Assembly (NCBI RefSeq): GCF_000759445.1
Contig: NZ_JRMB01000001.1
Coordinates: 2,604,001-2,668,000, forward strand
Reading direction: 5' to 3'
Origin: Pseudomonas lutea
GTDB taxonomy: Bacteria; Pseudomonadota; Gammaproteobacteria; Pseudomonadales; Pseudomonadaceae
Length of the DNA: 64,000 nucleotides
Positions 9,283-16,951 of this stretch are shown piece by piece. The notes beneath the pieces were generated by a model. It searched no databases. It was not told where the DNA came from and worked only from the letters and a program-made list of their open reading frames with translations. Each line of letters starts with the position of its first letter. Position 1 is the stretch's first letter. The position numbers were made by a program, and so were the translations under genes.

Positions 9283-9726
9283 AGTCAGCCCTCAAGGGTT
9301 CAACGCCGGCATGACCGGGTTCAAGAAGCGGACCGACGAACGGTCCAAAGCGAGCGGGAGTATAGCTTAGTGCCCTGTTATTGATCGGGCTGTTTCCGAC
9401 GTGGAAAGCGCCATAACGCACAGCCAAAAAGGAAGTGTCTGACACACTATCGGCTGTGGTTGGAGTTGCTTGATGGTGGCAATGCGGATGTGGGCGAGGG
9501 ACGTCGGTGAGGACAGTGCCCGGAGACGGGATAACGCGGCCGGGACCCACGGCGGGCTTTCGGGGCGCAGGGTAGTCGGGATAATCGGGATAATCGGGAT
9601 AATCGGGATAATCGGGATAATCGGGATAGTCGGGACGGTCGGGGCAGACCTCAGTCATGCATAGAAGGCTGCCCGACGATCCTGCTGGTGGCGGGGGATT
9701 TTTAGCGGGGTGCCCAGCGCCATGGG
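9283..9726. other. Upstream region of the wsp operon, non-coding
   Basis: This 444-base stretch holds the wspA promoter side (TATACT-like -10 at 9359-9364 on the minus strand), a GTGTC-T-GACAC inverted repeat at 9435-9445 and the 9-bp tandem repeat (9573-9644). Open frames on both strands across the repeat are low-complexity (Asp-Tyr-Pro or Gly-Ile-Ile repeats) and are not believable genes. Confidence 0.5.
9573..9644. repeat. 9-bp tandem repeat, about 8 copies
   Basis: Eight consecutive 9-mers. Five central copies are identical TAATCGGGA, flanked by TAGTCGGGA variants and a final degenerate CGGTCGGGG. It lies about 290-360 bases upstream of the wspA start codon. The identical central copies suggest recent slippage, so copy number may vary between strains. 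Confidence 0.9.
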
Positions 9727-10494
9727 CTAGAGGCTTGGGGGCTGCGCCTGACGAACCTGGTGTTCAAGTTCAGTCTTCAAGGCCGGATCGAGCTTCAACT
9801 GCTTGGCGAGCTCGTCCAGATACGCGCGCTCCATAAAATGCTCTTCGTCGACCATCATCACGCTGGCCAGGTACATCTCGGCGGCAATTTCCGGTGTCTG
9901 CGCCGCTCGGGCGACGTCGATCGGGTCCAGCGGTTTGTTCAGTTCAGCGCTCAGCCATTGCTGCAGCTCGTTGTCACCGGTGATGCGCGTGAATTCGCCT
10001 TCGATCAGCGCGCGTTCACGCTCATCGACATGACCGTCGGCTTTGGCCGCTGCCACCAGAGCCCGCAGAATGGCTTCGCTGTGTTGTTCAACCTGGGCCG
10101 GTGGCACACGATCCACTGTCTGCGGCTCGACCGGCTGCGCGACGCCCTGACTGGCCTGCCAATTACCGTAGGCCTTGTAAGCCAGCACGCCCAACGCGGC
10201 GAGGCCGCCATAGGTCAGCGCTTTGCCGCCCATTTTTCGGGCGCCTTTGTTACCCATCAGCAAGCCCATCGCGCCGGCCGCCAATGCACCACCGCCGGCA
10301 CCCGAAAGCAGACCGCCAAGACCGCCCGATTGACTGCCTGAATGCTTGCCTGACAGCCCGCCACCGAGCTTACCCAGCAAATCTCCCAGACCGCCCTGCC
10401 CGCTTTTGTCGCTGCGGGTATGAGCGCCAGCCTTGTTTTGCAGCAGGTCCTGGCCGGATTTCAACAATTGATCAAGTAGACCGCGAGTGTTCAT
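9727..10494 (-). CDS. DUF533 / TerB-like inner-membrane-associated protein
   Basis: A 255-residue protein of the YebE/DUF533 type, often labelled tellurite-resistance TerB family. It has an N-terminal amphipathic segment (NTRGLLDQLLKSGQDLLQ), a glycine/serine-rich stretch (about 30-70), two small hydrophobic segments (GGGALAAGAMGLLMG and GGLAALGVLAYKAYG, about 68-110) and a helical TerB-like C-terminal domain (about 135-250) with acidic motifs ADGHVDERERALIEGEF and DEEHFMERAYLDELAKQL. The biochemical role of the family is not established. It is divergently transcribed from the ABC importer operon and has no visible partner. Confidence 0.8.
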   Translation of the reverse strand: MNTRGLLDQLLKSGQDLLQNKAGAHTRSDKSGQGGLGDLLGKLGGGLSGKHSGSQSGGLGGLLSGAGGGALAAGAMGLLMGNKGARKMGGKALTYGGLAALGVLAYKAYGNWQASQGVAQPVEPQTVDRVPPAQVEQHSEAILRALVAAAKADGHVDERERALIEGEFTRITGDNELQQWLSAELNKPLDPIDVARAAQTPEIAAEMYLASVMMVDEEHFMERAYLDELAKQLKLDPALKTELEHQVRQAQPPSL

Positions 10495-10746
10495 GACTGC
10501 ACCTTCAGAAGTGGGACTGACGATTCGACCCGCAGGTTAAGACGAAGGCACACGCGCTCGCGGGATGGTTTGCTTCTGAATGTTGCAATGACGGCTCGGC
10601 GCGAGGGCGCATAAGCATCGCGTACACCCACCAACGTGCCCCACGGGCGCGATATTTGCTGCGGGACATTTGTGATGCCTGCAACTGGGCACTACGCTCT
10701 GCACCATCTAGCACTGCCCAAAAAACCACGAAGAGGCAAGCCAACC

Positions 10747-11898
10747 ATGTCCGTGTACAAGACCGCGATTCTCAGCGCCGCTATTGCCGCTCTACTGACC
10801 AGCGGCGCGGTGCAGGCCGCTGAAGCGCTTAAAGCAGTGGGCGATGGCGAGGGGCAACTGGATATCGTGGCCTGGCCCGGCTACATCGAGCGCGGGGAAA
10901 GCGACAAGGCCTACGACTGGGTGACCGGCTTCGAGCAAGAGACTGGCTGCAAGGTCAACGTCAAGACCGCCGCAACGTCGGATGAAATGGTCAGCCTGAT
11001 GACCAAGGGCGGATATGACCTGGTCACGGCATCGGGCGACGCGTCACTGCGCCTGATCGCCGGCAAGCGCGTGCAGCCCATTGACCCTGCCTTGATCCCG
11101 AACTGGAAAAACCTCGACCCTCGGCTGAGAGACGGCCCCTGGTACACGGTCGAGAAGAAAACCTATGGCACTCCGTACCAGTGGGGCCCGAACGTATTGA
11201 TGTACAACACCGAGGTGTTCAAGACGCCGCCGGTCAGCTGGAGTGTGGTCTTCGAAGCGCAGGACTTGCCGGATGGCAAACCGAACAAGGGCCGGATACA
11301 GGCGTATGACGGGCCGATCTACATCGCCGACGCCGCGCTGTACCTCAAGACCGCAAAACCCGAGCTGAACATTGTGGACCCCTACCAGCTCACCGAAACC
11401 CAGTACCAGGCCGTGCTCGACCTGCTGCGCCTCCAGCACCCTCTTGTGCACCGCTACTGGCATGACGCAACGGTACAAATGAGCGATGTAAAGAACGAGG
11501 GCGTGGCGGCGTCGAGTTCGTGGGGCTACATGGTCAACGGCCTGGTGGCCGACAAGCAGCCTGTCGCCTCGACCATCCCGCAGGAAGGCGCCACCGGCTG
11601 GGCCGACACGACGATGTTGCACGCTGACGCTCAACACCCCAATTGCGCCTATAAGTGGATGGACTGGTCGCTGCAACCGAAGGTGCAGGGCGACGTCGCC
11701 GCGTGGTTCGGTTCCTTGCCGGTGGTACCGGATGCGTGCAAGGGCAACGCACTGCTGGGCGCCGAAGGCTGTGAAACCAACGGCTTTGACCTGTTCGACA
11801 AAATCGCCTTCTGGAAGACCCCGCAGTCAGAGGGTGGCAAGTACGTCCCTTACAGTCGCTGGACTCAGGATTACATTGCGATCATGGGCGGGCGGTAG
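10747..11898 (+). CDS. ABC transporter periplasmic substrate-binding protein, polyamine type (YdcS-like)
   Basis: Captures a small cationic substrate, probably a polyamine, in the periplasm and delivers it to the permeases encoded downstream. The 383-residue protein has a Sec signal peptide (about 1-22, ending AVQA) and mature features of the spermidine/putrescine-binding family (DIVAWPGYIERG, YDLVTASGDASLRLI, YQWGPNVLMYN). The ATG at 10747 was chosen because the signal peptide starts there and GAGG lies upstream; the frame extends further without such signals. The order binding protein, ATPase, permease, permease matches ydcSTUV. Substrate assignment is inferred from family only. Confidence 0.88.
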   Translation: MSVYKTAILSAAIAALLTSGAVQAAEALKAVGDGEGQLDIVAWPGYIERGESDKAYDWVTGFEQETGCKVNVKTAATSDEMVSLMTKGGYDLVTASGDASLRLIAGKRVQPIDPALIPNWKNLDPRLRDGPWYTVEKKTYGTPYQWGPNVLMYNTEVFKTPPVSWSVVFEAQDLPDGKPNKGRIQAYDGPIYIADAALYLKTAKPELNIVDPYQLTETQYQAVLDLLRLQHPLVHRYWHDATVQMSDVKNEGVAASSSWGYMVNGLVADKQPVASTIPQEGATGWADTTMLHADAQHPNCAYKWMDWSLQPKVQGDVAAWFGSLPVVPDACKGNALLGAEGCETNGFDLFDKIAFWKTPQSEGGKYVPYSRWTQDYIAIMGGR

Positions 11899-11903
11899 CC
11901 ACC

Positions 11904-12965
11904 ATGCCCCACGCAGTCCAGTTTCTCCAGGTCTCGCGGCTGTTCGGTGAGACGGCAGCCGTTGACGGCGTTTCCATCGACATCGAGGACGGCGAATTCT
12001 TTTCGATGCTCGGTCCCTCAGGCTCAGGCAAAACCACCTGTCTGCGCCTGATTGCAGGATTCGAACAACCCAGTGCCGGGTCGATCCGCATCCATGGCAA
12101 AGAAGCCGCCGGGCTGCCGCCGTATCAGCGCGACGTCAACACGGTGTTTCAGGACTACGCGCTGTTCCCGCACATGAACGTGCAAGACAACGTCGCCTAT
12201 GGACTGAAAGTCAAAGGCGTCGGCAAGGCGGAGCGAATCAAGCGCGCCGACGAAGCGCTGAGCATGGTTGCCCTTGAGGGCTACGGCGCACGCAAGCCGG
12301 TGCAGCTCTCGGGCGGACAGCGCCAGCGAGTGGCGCTGGCCCGAGCGCTGGTCAATCGTCCCCGCGTGCTGCTGCTTGACGAGCCTCTTGGCGCCCTGGA
12401 CCTGAAGCTGCGCGAACAGATGCAAAGCGAGCTGAAAAAACTGCAGCGTCAGCTGGGCATCACCTTCATCTTCGTCACTCACGACCAGACGGAGGCCCTG
12501 TCGATGTCGGACCGCGTCGCTGTATTCAACAAGGGTCGCATCGAGCAGGTGGACACGCCGCGCAATCTGTACCTGAAACCGGCCACTGCCTTCGTCGCGG
12601 AATTCGTCGGCACCTCCAACGTCGTGCGCGGCGAACTGGCGCAAGCACTGAGCGGCAGCGCGGGCGCGTTCTCGATTCGACCCGAACACATCCGTTTCGC
12701 CGACGGCGCCATGGCCGGTGCCGACATTCAGGTCAGCGGCATACTGCATGACATCCAGTATCAAGGCAGTTCGACGCGCTACGAGCTGAAACTGGACAAC
12801 GGTCAGACGCTGAGCGTCAGCCAGGCCAACGACCAATGGCTGGACACCGCCCTGCCCTGGCTGCCAGGACAAAAGGCCACGGTCGGCTGGGCTCGCCAGG
12901 CGATGGTTGCGCTGCGTGACGAGCCAGGCGCGGCGATCGGTGAAGCCAAGCCCGAGGCGCCTTGA
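11904..12965 (+). CDS. ABC transporter ATP-binding protein, polyamine type (YdcT/PotA-like)
   Basis: ATPase that powers the importer encoded by its neighbours. The 353-residue protein has an intact nucleotide-binding domain: Walker A GPSGSGKTT, Q-loop VFQDYALFPHMNV, signature LSGGQRQRVALARAL, Walker B VLLLDEPLGALD and switch His in FVTHDQTEAL. A C-terminal TOBE domain (about 250-340) is typical of the PotA/MalK class. It starts five bases after the binding-protein stop codon, and the first permease begins one base after its own stop. Confidence 0.94.
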   Translation: MPHAVQFLQVSRLFGETAAVDGVSIDIEDGEFFSMLGPSGSGKTTCLRLIAGFEQPSAGSIRIHGKEAAGLPPYQRDVNTVFQDYALFPHMNVQDNVAYGLKVKGVGKAERIKRADEALSMVALEGYGARKPVQLSGGQRQRVALARALVNRPRVLLLDEPLGALDLKLREQMQSELKKLQRQLGITFIFVTHDQTEALSMSDRVAVFNKGRIEQVDTPRNLYLKPATAFVAEFVGTSNVVRGELAQALSGSAGAFSIRPEHIRFADGAMAGADIQVSGILHDIQYQGSSTRYELKLDNGQTLSVSQANDQWLDTALPWLPGQKATVGWARQAMVALRDEPGAAIGEAKPEAP

Positions 12966-12966
12966 G

Positions 12967-13917
12967 ATGGGTCAGCCGTTTCCTCCCTCGACACCCGCAG
13001 ACAGGCAATCGCTGGTCAGGATTTTTTCCAACCTGCTGTATCGACGCCCGAATCTATACCTGTCGCTGTTGCTGATTCCACCGCTGCTGTGGTTTGGCGC
13101 AATCTACCTGGGCTCGCTGCTGGGGCTGCTGTGGCAGGGCTTTTACACGTTCGATGATTTCAGCATGACGGTCACGCCGGACCTGACCCTGACGAACTTC
13201 GGCGCGTTGTTTAATCCAGCCAATTTCGACGTCATCCAACGCACCCTGACCATGGCCATTGCGGTTTCCATCGCCAGCGCTGTGGTCGCCTTCCCCATCG
13301 CTTACTACATGGCGCGCTATACCAGCGGAAAAACCAAAGCGTTTTTTTACATTGCCGTGATGATGCCGATGTGGGCCAGTTACATCGTCAAAGCCTATGC
13401 CTGGACGCTGTTGCTGGCCAAAGGCGGCGTGGCGCAGTGGTTCGTGCAGCACATGGGCCTGGCGCCGCTGCTGCAGTGGACGCTGAGCGTGCCGGGCGTT
13501 GGCGGAAGCACCTTGTCCACCTCGCACCTGGGTCGATTTCTGGTATTCGTCTATATCTGGCTGCCGTTCATGATTCTGCCGATACAGGCGTCGCTCGAGC
13601 GTCTGCCGCCTTCTTTGCTGCAGGCCTCAGCCGACCTTGGTGCTCGACCCCGGCAGACGTTCATGCAGGTGATTTTGCCCCTGTCTGTGCCGGGTATAGC
13701 GGCAGGCTCGATCTTCACGTTTTCCCTGACGCTGGGGGATTTCATCGTGCCGCAACTGGTGGGCCCGCCCGGGTATTTCATTGGCAGCATGGTCTACGCC
13801 CAGCAAGGGGCGATCGGCAACCTGCCCATGGCGGCCGCCTTCACACTGGTGCCCATCGTGCTGATCGCGGTGTATCTGTCCATCGTCAGGCGTCTGGGGG
13901 CATTCGATGCACTCTGA
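12967..13917 (+). CDS. ABC transporter permease, first subunit (YdcU/PotB-like)
   Basis: One half of the membrane channel of the polyamine-type importer. The 316-residue protein has about six transmembrane helices; the first ([20 protein letters not shown]) is at about 36-55, preceded by a proline-rich cytoplasmic N-terminus. The EAA-type coupling loop to the ATPase is visible as [21 protein letters not shown]. The ATG at 12967 begins one base after the ATPase stop, inside a longer frame that extends back into the ATPase gene. Confidence 0.9.
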   Translation: MGQPFPPSTPADRQSLVRIFSNLLYRRPNLYLSLLLIPPLLWFGAIYLGSLLGLLWQGFYTFDDFSMTVTPDLTLTNFGALFNPANFDVIQRTLTMAIAVSIASAVVAFPIAYYMARYTSGKTKAFFYIAVMMPMWASYIVKAYAWTLLLAKGGVAQWFVQHMGLAPLLQWTLSVPGVGGSTLSTSHLGRFLVFVYIWLPFMILPIQASLERLPPSLLQASADLGARPRQTFMQVILPLSVPGIAAGSIFTFSLTLGDFIVPQLVGPPGYFIGSMVYAQQGAIGNLPMAAAFTLVPIVLIAVYLSIVRRLGAFDAL

Positions 13918-14716
13918 AAAACCATCATGGGGTCTGAAGATTGCCGCGTGGGGCGGGTTGTTGTTTTTGCACTTTCCGATCCTGGTCATCTTCCTCTACG
14001 CGTTTAACACCGAGGACGCTGCGTTCAGCTTCCCCCCCAGGGGCTTTACACTGAAATGGATCGGCGTGGCGTTCGCCCGCACAGACGTGCTCGAATCGAT
14101 CAAGCTGTCGTTGCAGATTGCCTGTCTGGCCACGTTGATTGCGCTGGTGCTCGGTACGCTGGCCTCTGCGGCGCTTTATCGACGAGACTTCTTCGGCAAG
14201 GACGGGATTTCGCTGATGCTGATTCTGCCCATCGCCTTGCCCGGCATCATCACCGGGCTGGCCCTGCTGTCAGCATTCAAGGCGCTCGGGATTGAGCCGG
14301 GGATGTTCACGATCGTCGTCGGCCACGCCACTTTCTGCGTGGTGATCGTCTACAACAACGTCATCGCCCGCCTGCGCCGCACGTCCCAAAGCCTGATCGA
14401 AGCGTCGATGGACCTTGGCGCCGATGGCTGGCAGACCTTTCGTTACATCATCCTGCCCAATCTGAGCTCGGCCCTGCTGGCCGGCGGCATGCTGGCGTTC
14501 GCCCTGTCGTTCGACGAAATCATCGTCACCACGTTCACCGCCGGCCACGAGCGCACCCTGCCGCTCTGGCTGCTCAACCAGCTCAGCCGCCCACGGGACG
14601 TTCCGGTGACCAACGTCGTGGCAATGCTTGTGATGATGGTGACGATGCTGCCGATCCTCGGCGCGTATTACCTGACTCGGGGTGGGGAGAGTGTGGCGGG
14701 CAGTGGGGGGAAGTGA
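13907..14716 (+). CDS. ABC transporter permease, second subunit (YdcV/PotC-like)
   Basis: Second channel half of the importer. The 269-residue protein has about six transmembrane helices, starting with [20 protein letters not shown], and an EAA loop ([20 protein letters not shown]). It overlaps the first permease by 11 bases, so the two are translationally coupled. The last residues ([11 protein letters not shown]) are low-complexity, and the stop codon overlaps the remains of hicA by one base, so the C-terminus may have been altered by whatever removed the 5' part of hicA. Confidence 0.9.
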   Translation: MHSEKPSWGLKIAAWGGLLFLHFPILVIFLYAFNTEDAAFSFPPRGFTLKWIGVAFARTDVLESIKLSLQIACLATLIALVLGTLASAALYRRDFFGKDGISLMLILPIALPGIITGLALLSAFKALGIEPGMFTIVVGHATFCVVIVYNNVIARLRRTSQSLIEASMDLGADGWQTFRYIILPNLSSALLAGGMLAFALSFDEIIVTTFTAGHERTLPLWLLNQLSRPRDVPVTNVVAMLVMMVTMLPILGAYYLTRGGESVAGSGGK

Positions 14717-14841
14717 AGGCATCGAATGATTTCAGAACGCTGGTGGCAACCTTTCACCGCCCGCATCCGGATAAGGAGGCGAAGCCCTACCAGGTTCGAG
14801 ACGCGCGAGTATTCCTTGAGCACGCAGGAGTTACCCCATGA
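14716..14841 (+). pseudogene. hicA: hicA toxin remnant, C-terminal fragment only
   Basis: Too short to stand as a gene. In the frame ending at TGA 14839-14841 the sequence reads TLVATFHRPHPDKEAKPYQV then RDARVFLEHAGVTP, matching the C-terminal half of a HicA-type (YcfA-like) mRNA interferase toxin as I know the family (HRPHP.KEA..YQV...FL...G..P). The N-terminal half, with the double-stranded RNA-binding core and catalytic His, is absent, because the frame runs straight into the end of the upstream permease gene. The TGA overlaps the hicB ATG (ATGA), the normal hicA-hicB junction, which supports the call. It is probably non-functional. Confidence 0.72.
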
Positions 14842-15164
14842 ACATCATGAGTTACAAAGGCTACTCGGCCCGGATCAATTACAGCGATGAGGACGGCCTG
14901 TTCGTGGGTCATGTTGCGGGTATCAAAGACGTGATTGGCTTTCACGGCCAGTCGGTACAGGAGCTTCGCGCAGCGTTCGAGGAGGCAGTAGACGATTATC
15001 TGGACGTCTGCAAACGCTTGGGGCGCGAACCTCAAAAAACCTATTCCGGGAAACTGAGCTTACGGCTGGAGCCTGAGCTGCATGCAAGCGTTGCCTCACA
15101 AGCTGAACTGGCTCACAAGAGCATCAACCAATGGGTCAGTGACCTGCTACGGCAGGCCCTCTGA
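14838..15164 (+). CDS. hicB: HicB-type antitoxin, apparently orphaned
   Basis: The 108-residue protein has an N-terminal HicB RNase-H-like domain (SYKGYSARINYSDEDGLFVG, then HVAGIKDVIGFHG) and a C-terminal ribbon-helix-helix segment (GKLSLRLEPELHASVASQ then SINQWVSDLLRQAL) that would bind its own promoter. GGAG sits well placed before the ATG at 14838. In intact loci it neutralises and represses HicA; here the upstream hicA is only a fragment, so this is an antitoxin without a local toxin. It may persist as a DNA-binding regulator or as an anti-addiction antitoxin against HicA encoded elsewhere; both are inferences. Confidence 0.88.
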   Translation: MNIMSYKGYSARINYSDEDGLFVGHVAGIKDVIGFHGQSVQELRAAFEEAVDDYLDVCKRLGREPQKTYSGKLSLRLEPELHASVASQAELAHKSINQWVSDLLRQAL

Positions 15165-15213
15165 CCCTATATTTGTCAACGAATAGCCTGTACAGGTACC
15201 CCGAGATTGCGCC

Positions 15214-16320
15214 TCAATCGCGCAGATCCGACTCATGAATCGGCTGGTCGCGGTGCGTTGCGCGCTGGTATTGCGCAGGCCATGTGGCTTGCCGTCCGCC
15301 CAGATGCTCATCGGCGCGCAGCGGCCAGTACGGATCGCGGAGCAATTCGCGAGCCAGGAAAATCAGGTCGGCCTGTCCCGTGCGAAGAATGGTGTCGGCC
15401 TGGGTGGGTTCAGTGATCATCCCCACTGCGCCGGAGGGTATATCGGCCTCCTTGCGCACACGGCCGGCGAATTCGGTCTGATAGCCCGGGCCCACTGGAA
15501 TCTCGGCTTTGGGGGCCGAGCCACCGGAAGAGACATCCATCAGATCGACGCCCAGCGCTTTCAAACGCTTGGCCAACTCGACGGTTTCATCGGCGTTCCA
15601 GCCACCTTCCACCCAGTCTGTGGCCGAGACGCGCACGAACAACGGCAGGTCTGCGGGCCAGACTTCGCGCACGGCTTTGGTGATTTCAAGGGTTAGACGA
15701 ATGCGATTTTCGAACGAGCCACCGTATTGATCCTGACGCTGGTTGCTCAGCGGCGACAGGAACTGGTGCAGCAGATAACCATGGGCAGCGTGGATTTCGA
15801 CCACTTTGAAACCTGCGGTCAAGGCACGTTTGGCAGCATCGACGAAGGCTTTGATGATGTCCTTGATCTGGGCTTCATCCAGCGGCGTAGGCACGGTGTA
15901 GGTCGGGTCGAAAGCGATCTCCGAGGGGCCCCAGGTCGACCAGCCGCCCTGGTCGGCCGGGATGGCGCCGCTCTGGCTCACCCACGGACGCCATGTGCTG
16001 GCCTTGCGCCCGGCGTGGGACAGCTGAATGCCGGCCACCGCGCCCTGGGCGTTTATGAACCGAGTGATGCGCTGAAGCGGCTCGATTTGCTCGTCGTTCC
16101 AGAGGCCGAGGTCTTCCGGGGTAATCCGCCCATCCTGGGTGACTGCCGCCGCTTCGGTGAAAATCAGCCCGGCACCGCCGACCGCGCGGCTGCCCAGATG
16201 GACCAGATGCCAGTCATTGGCCAGGCCGTCGGCGCAGGAGTACTGACACATCGGTGAAACCACAATGCGGTTGCGCAGCGTCAGTTGGCGAAGGGTATAG
16301 GGTTCAAGCAGCAGGCTCAT
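15214..16320 (-). CDS. NADH:flavin oxidoreductase, old yellow enzyme family (YqjM/XenA class)
   Basis: FMN-dependent ene-reductase that uses NAD(P)H to reduce activated C=C bonds or xenobiotics. The 368-residue protein is a single TIM barrel. Features of the thermophilic-like/YqjM class are present: RNRIVVSPMCQYS with the class-specific Cys (C25), the substrate-binding His pair in EIHAAHGYLLHQF, and NQRQDQYGGSFENR. The C-terminal tail after the barrel (about 350-368, YQRATHRDQPIHESDLRD) is polar. It is a single gene, followed on its 5' side by the REP array. The physiological substrate cannot be told from sequence. Confidence 0.9.
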   Translation of the reverse strand: MSLLLEPYTLRQLTLRNRIVVSPMCQYSCADGLANDWHLVHLGSRAVGGAGLIFTEAAAVTQDGRITPEDLGLWNDEQIEPLQRITRFINAQGAVAGIQLSHAGRKASTWRPWVSQSGAIPADQGGWSTWGPSEIAFDPTYTVPTPLDEAQIKDIIKAFVDAAKRALTAGFKVVEIHAAHGYLLHQFLSPLSNQRQDQYGGSFENRIRLTLEITKAVREVWPADLPLFVRVSATDWVEGGWNADETVELAKRLKALGVDLMDVSSGGSAPKAEIPVGPGYQTEFAGRVRKEADIPSGAVGMITEPTQADTILRTGQADLIFLARELLRDPYWPLRADEHLGGRQATWPAQYQRATHRDQPIHESDLRD

Positions 16321-16404
16321 GGGGACCTCTCAGGTTGTGTGGCAGGTTCCTCAACTGGCGAACCTTGTGCCTAGTCGACAACCCGGGAGAAGCGAGGGTT
16401 CACT

Positions 16405-16930
16405 CGCATCCCGGCTGAAGCCAGCCCGGCCGAGTCGACGCTGCCCTGTGGGACCGGCTTCAGCCGGGAAGGCGTCAGTTGTCACGCTGCGCAATTGAGG
16501 GTGTTCAAACGGGCCTCTTCCCGGCTGAAGCCGATCCCACCAAAGCACCGCATTCACCTGTGGGACCGGCTTTAGCCGGGAAGGCGTCAGGTATCACGCT
16601 GCGCAATTGAGGGTGTTCAAACGGGCCTCTTCCCGGCTGAAGCCGTTCCCACTAAAGCACCGCGTTCACCTGTGGGACCGGCTTTAGCCGGGAAGGCGTC
16701 AGATGTCACGCTGCGCAATTGAGGGTGTTCAAACGGGCCTCTTCCCGGCTGAAGCCGTTCCCACCAAAGCACCGCACTCACCTGTGGGACCGGCTTTAGC
16801 CGGGAAGGCGTCAGATGTCACGCTGCGCAATCGAGAGTGTTCAAACGGGCCTCTTCCCGGCTGAAGCCGGTCACACTAAAGCACCGCACTCACCTGTGGG
16901 ACCGGCTTTAGCCGGGAAGGCGTCAGATGT
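16405..16930. repeat. 112-bp tandem array of paired REP palindromes
   Basis: Four full copies of a 112-bp unit start at 16445, 16557, 16669 and 16781. A fifth partial copy starts at 16893, and a half element precedes them at about 16405. Each unit contains two inverted REP-type palindromes (GGGACCGGCTTTAGCCGGGA and, inverted, TTCCCGGCTGAAGCCG) separated by about 50 bases, that is, a REPIN. Units differ at only a few positions. The array fills the space between the old-yellow-enzyme gene and the recJ stop codon; no gene is present in it. Confidence 0.93.
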
Positions 16931-16951
16931 TTCATCGAACCGTTTCAGGGG

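Noticed and set aside
9065..9658. A 197-codon minus-strand ORF with an Asp-Tyr-Pro repeat N-terminus, and a plus-strand Gly-Ile repeat ORF at 9470-9664
   Set aside because: Both are simply the 9-bp tandem repeat read in frame. The minus-strand ORF then runs out of frame into wspA; no ribosome binding site or family similarity.
16405..16930. CRISPR array, suggested by regular repeats
   Set aside because: The repeat unit is 112 bp, tandem with no unique spacers, and built of REP palindromes; there are no cas genes in the window.
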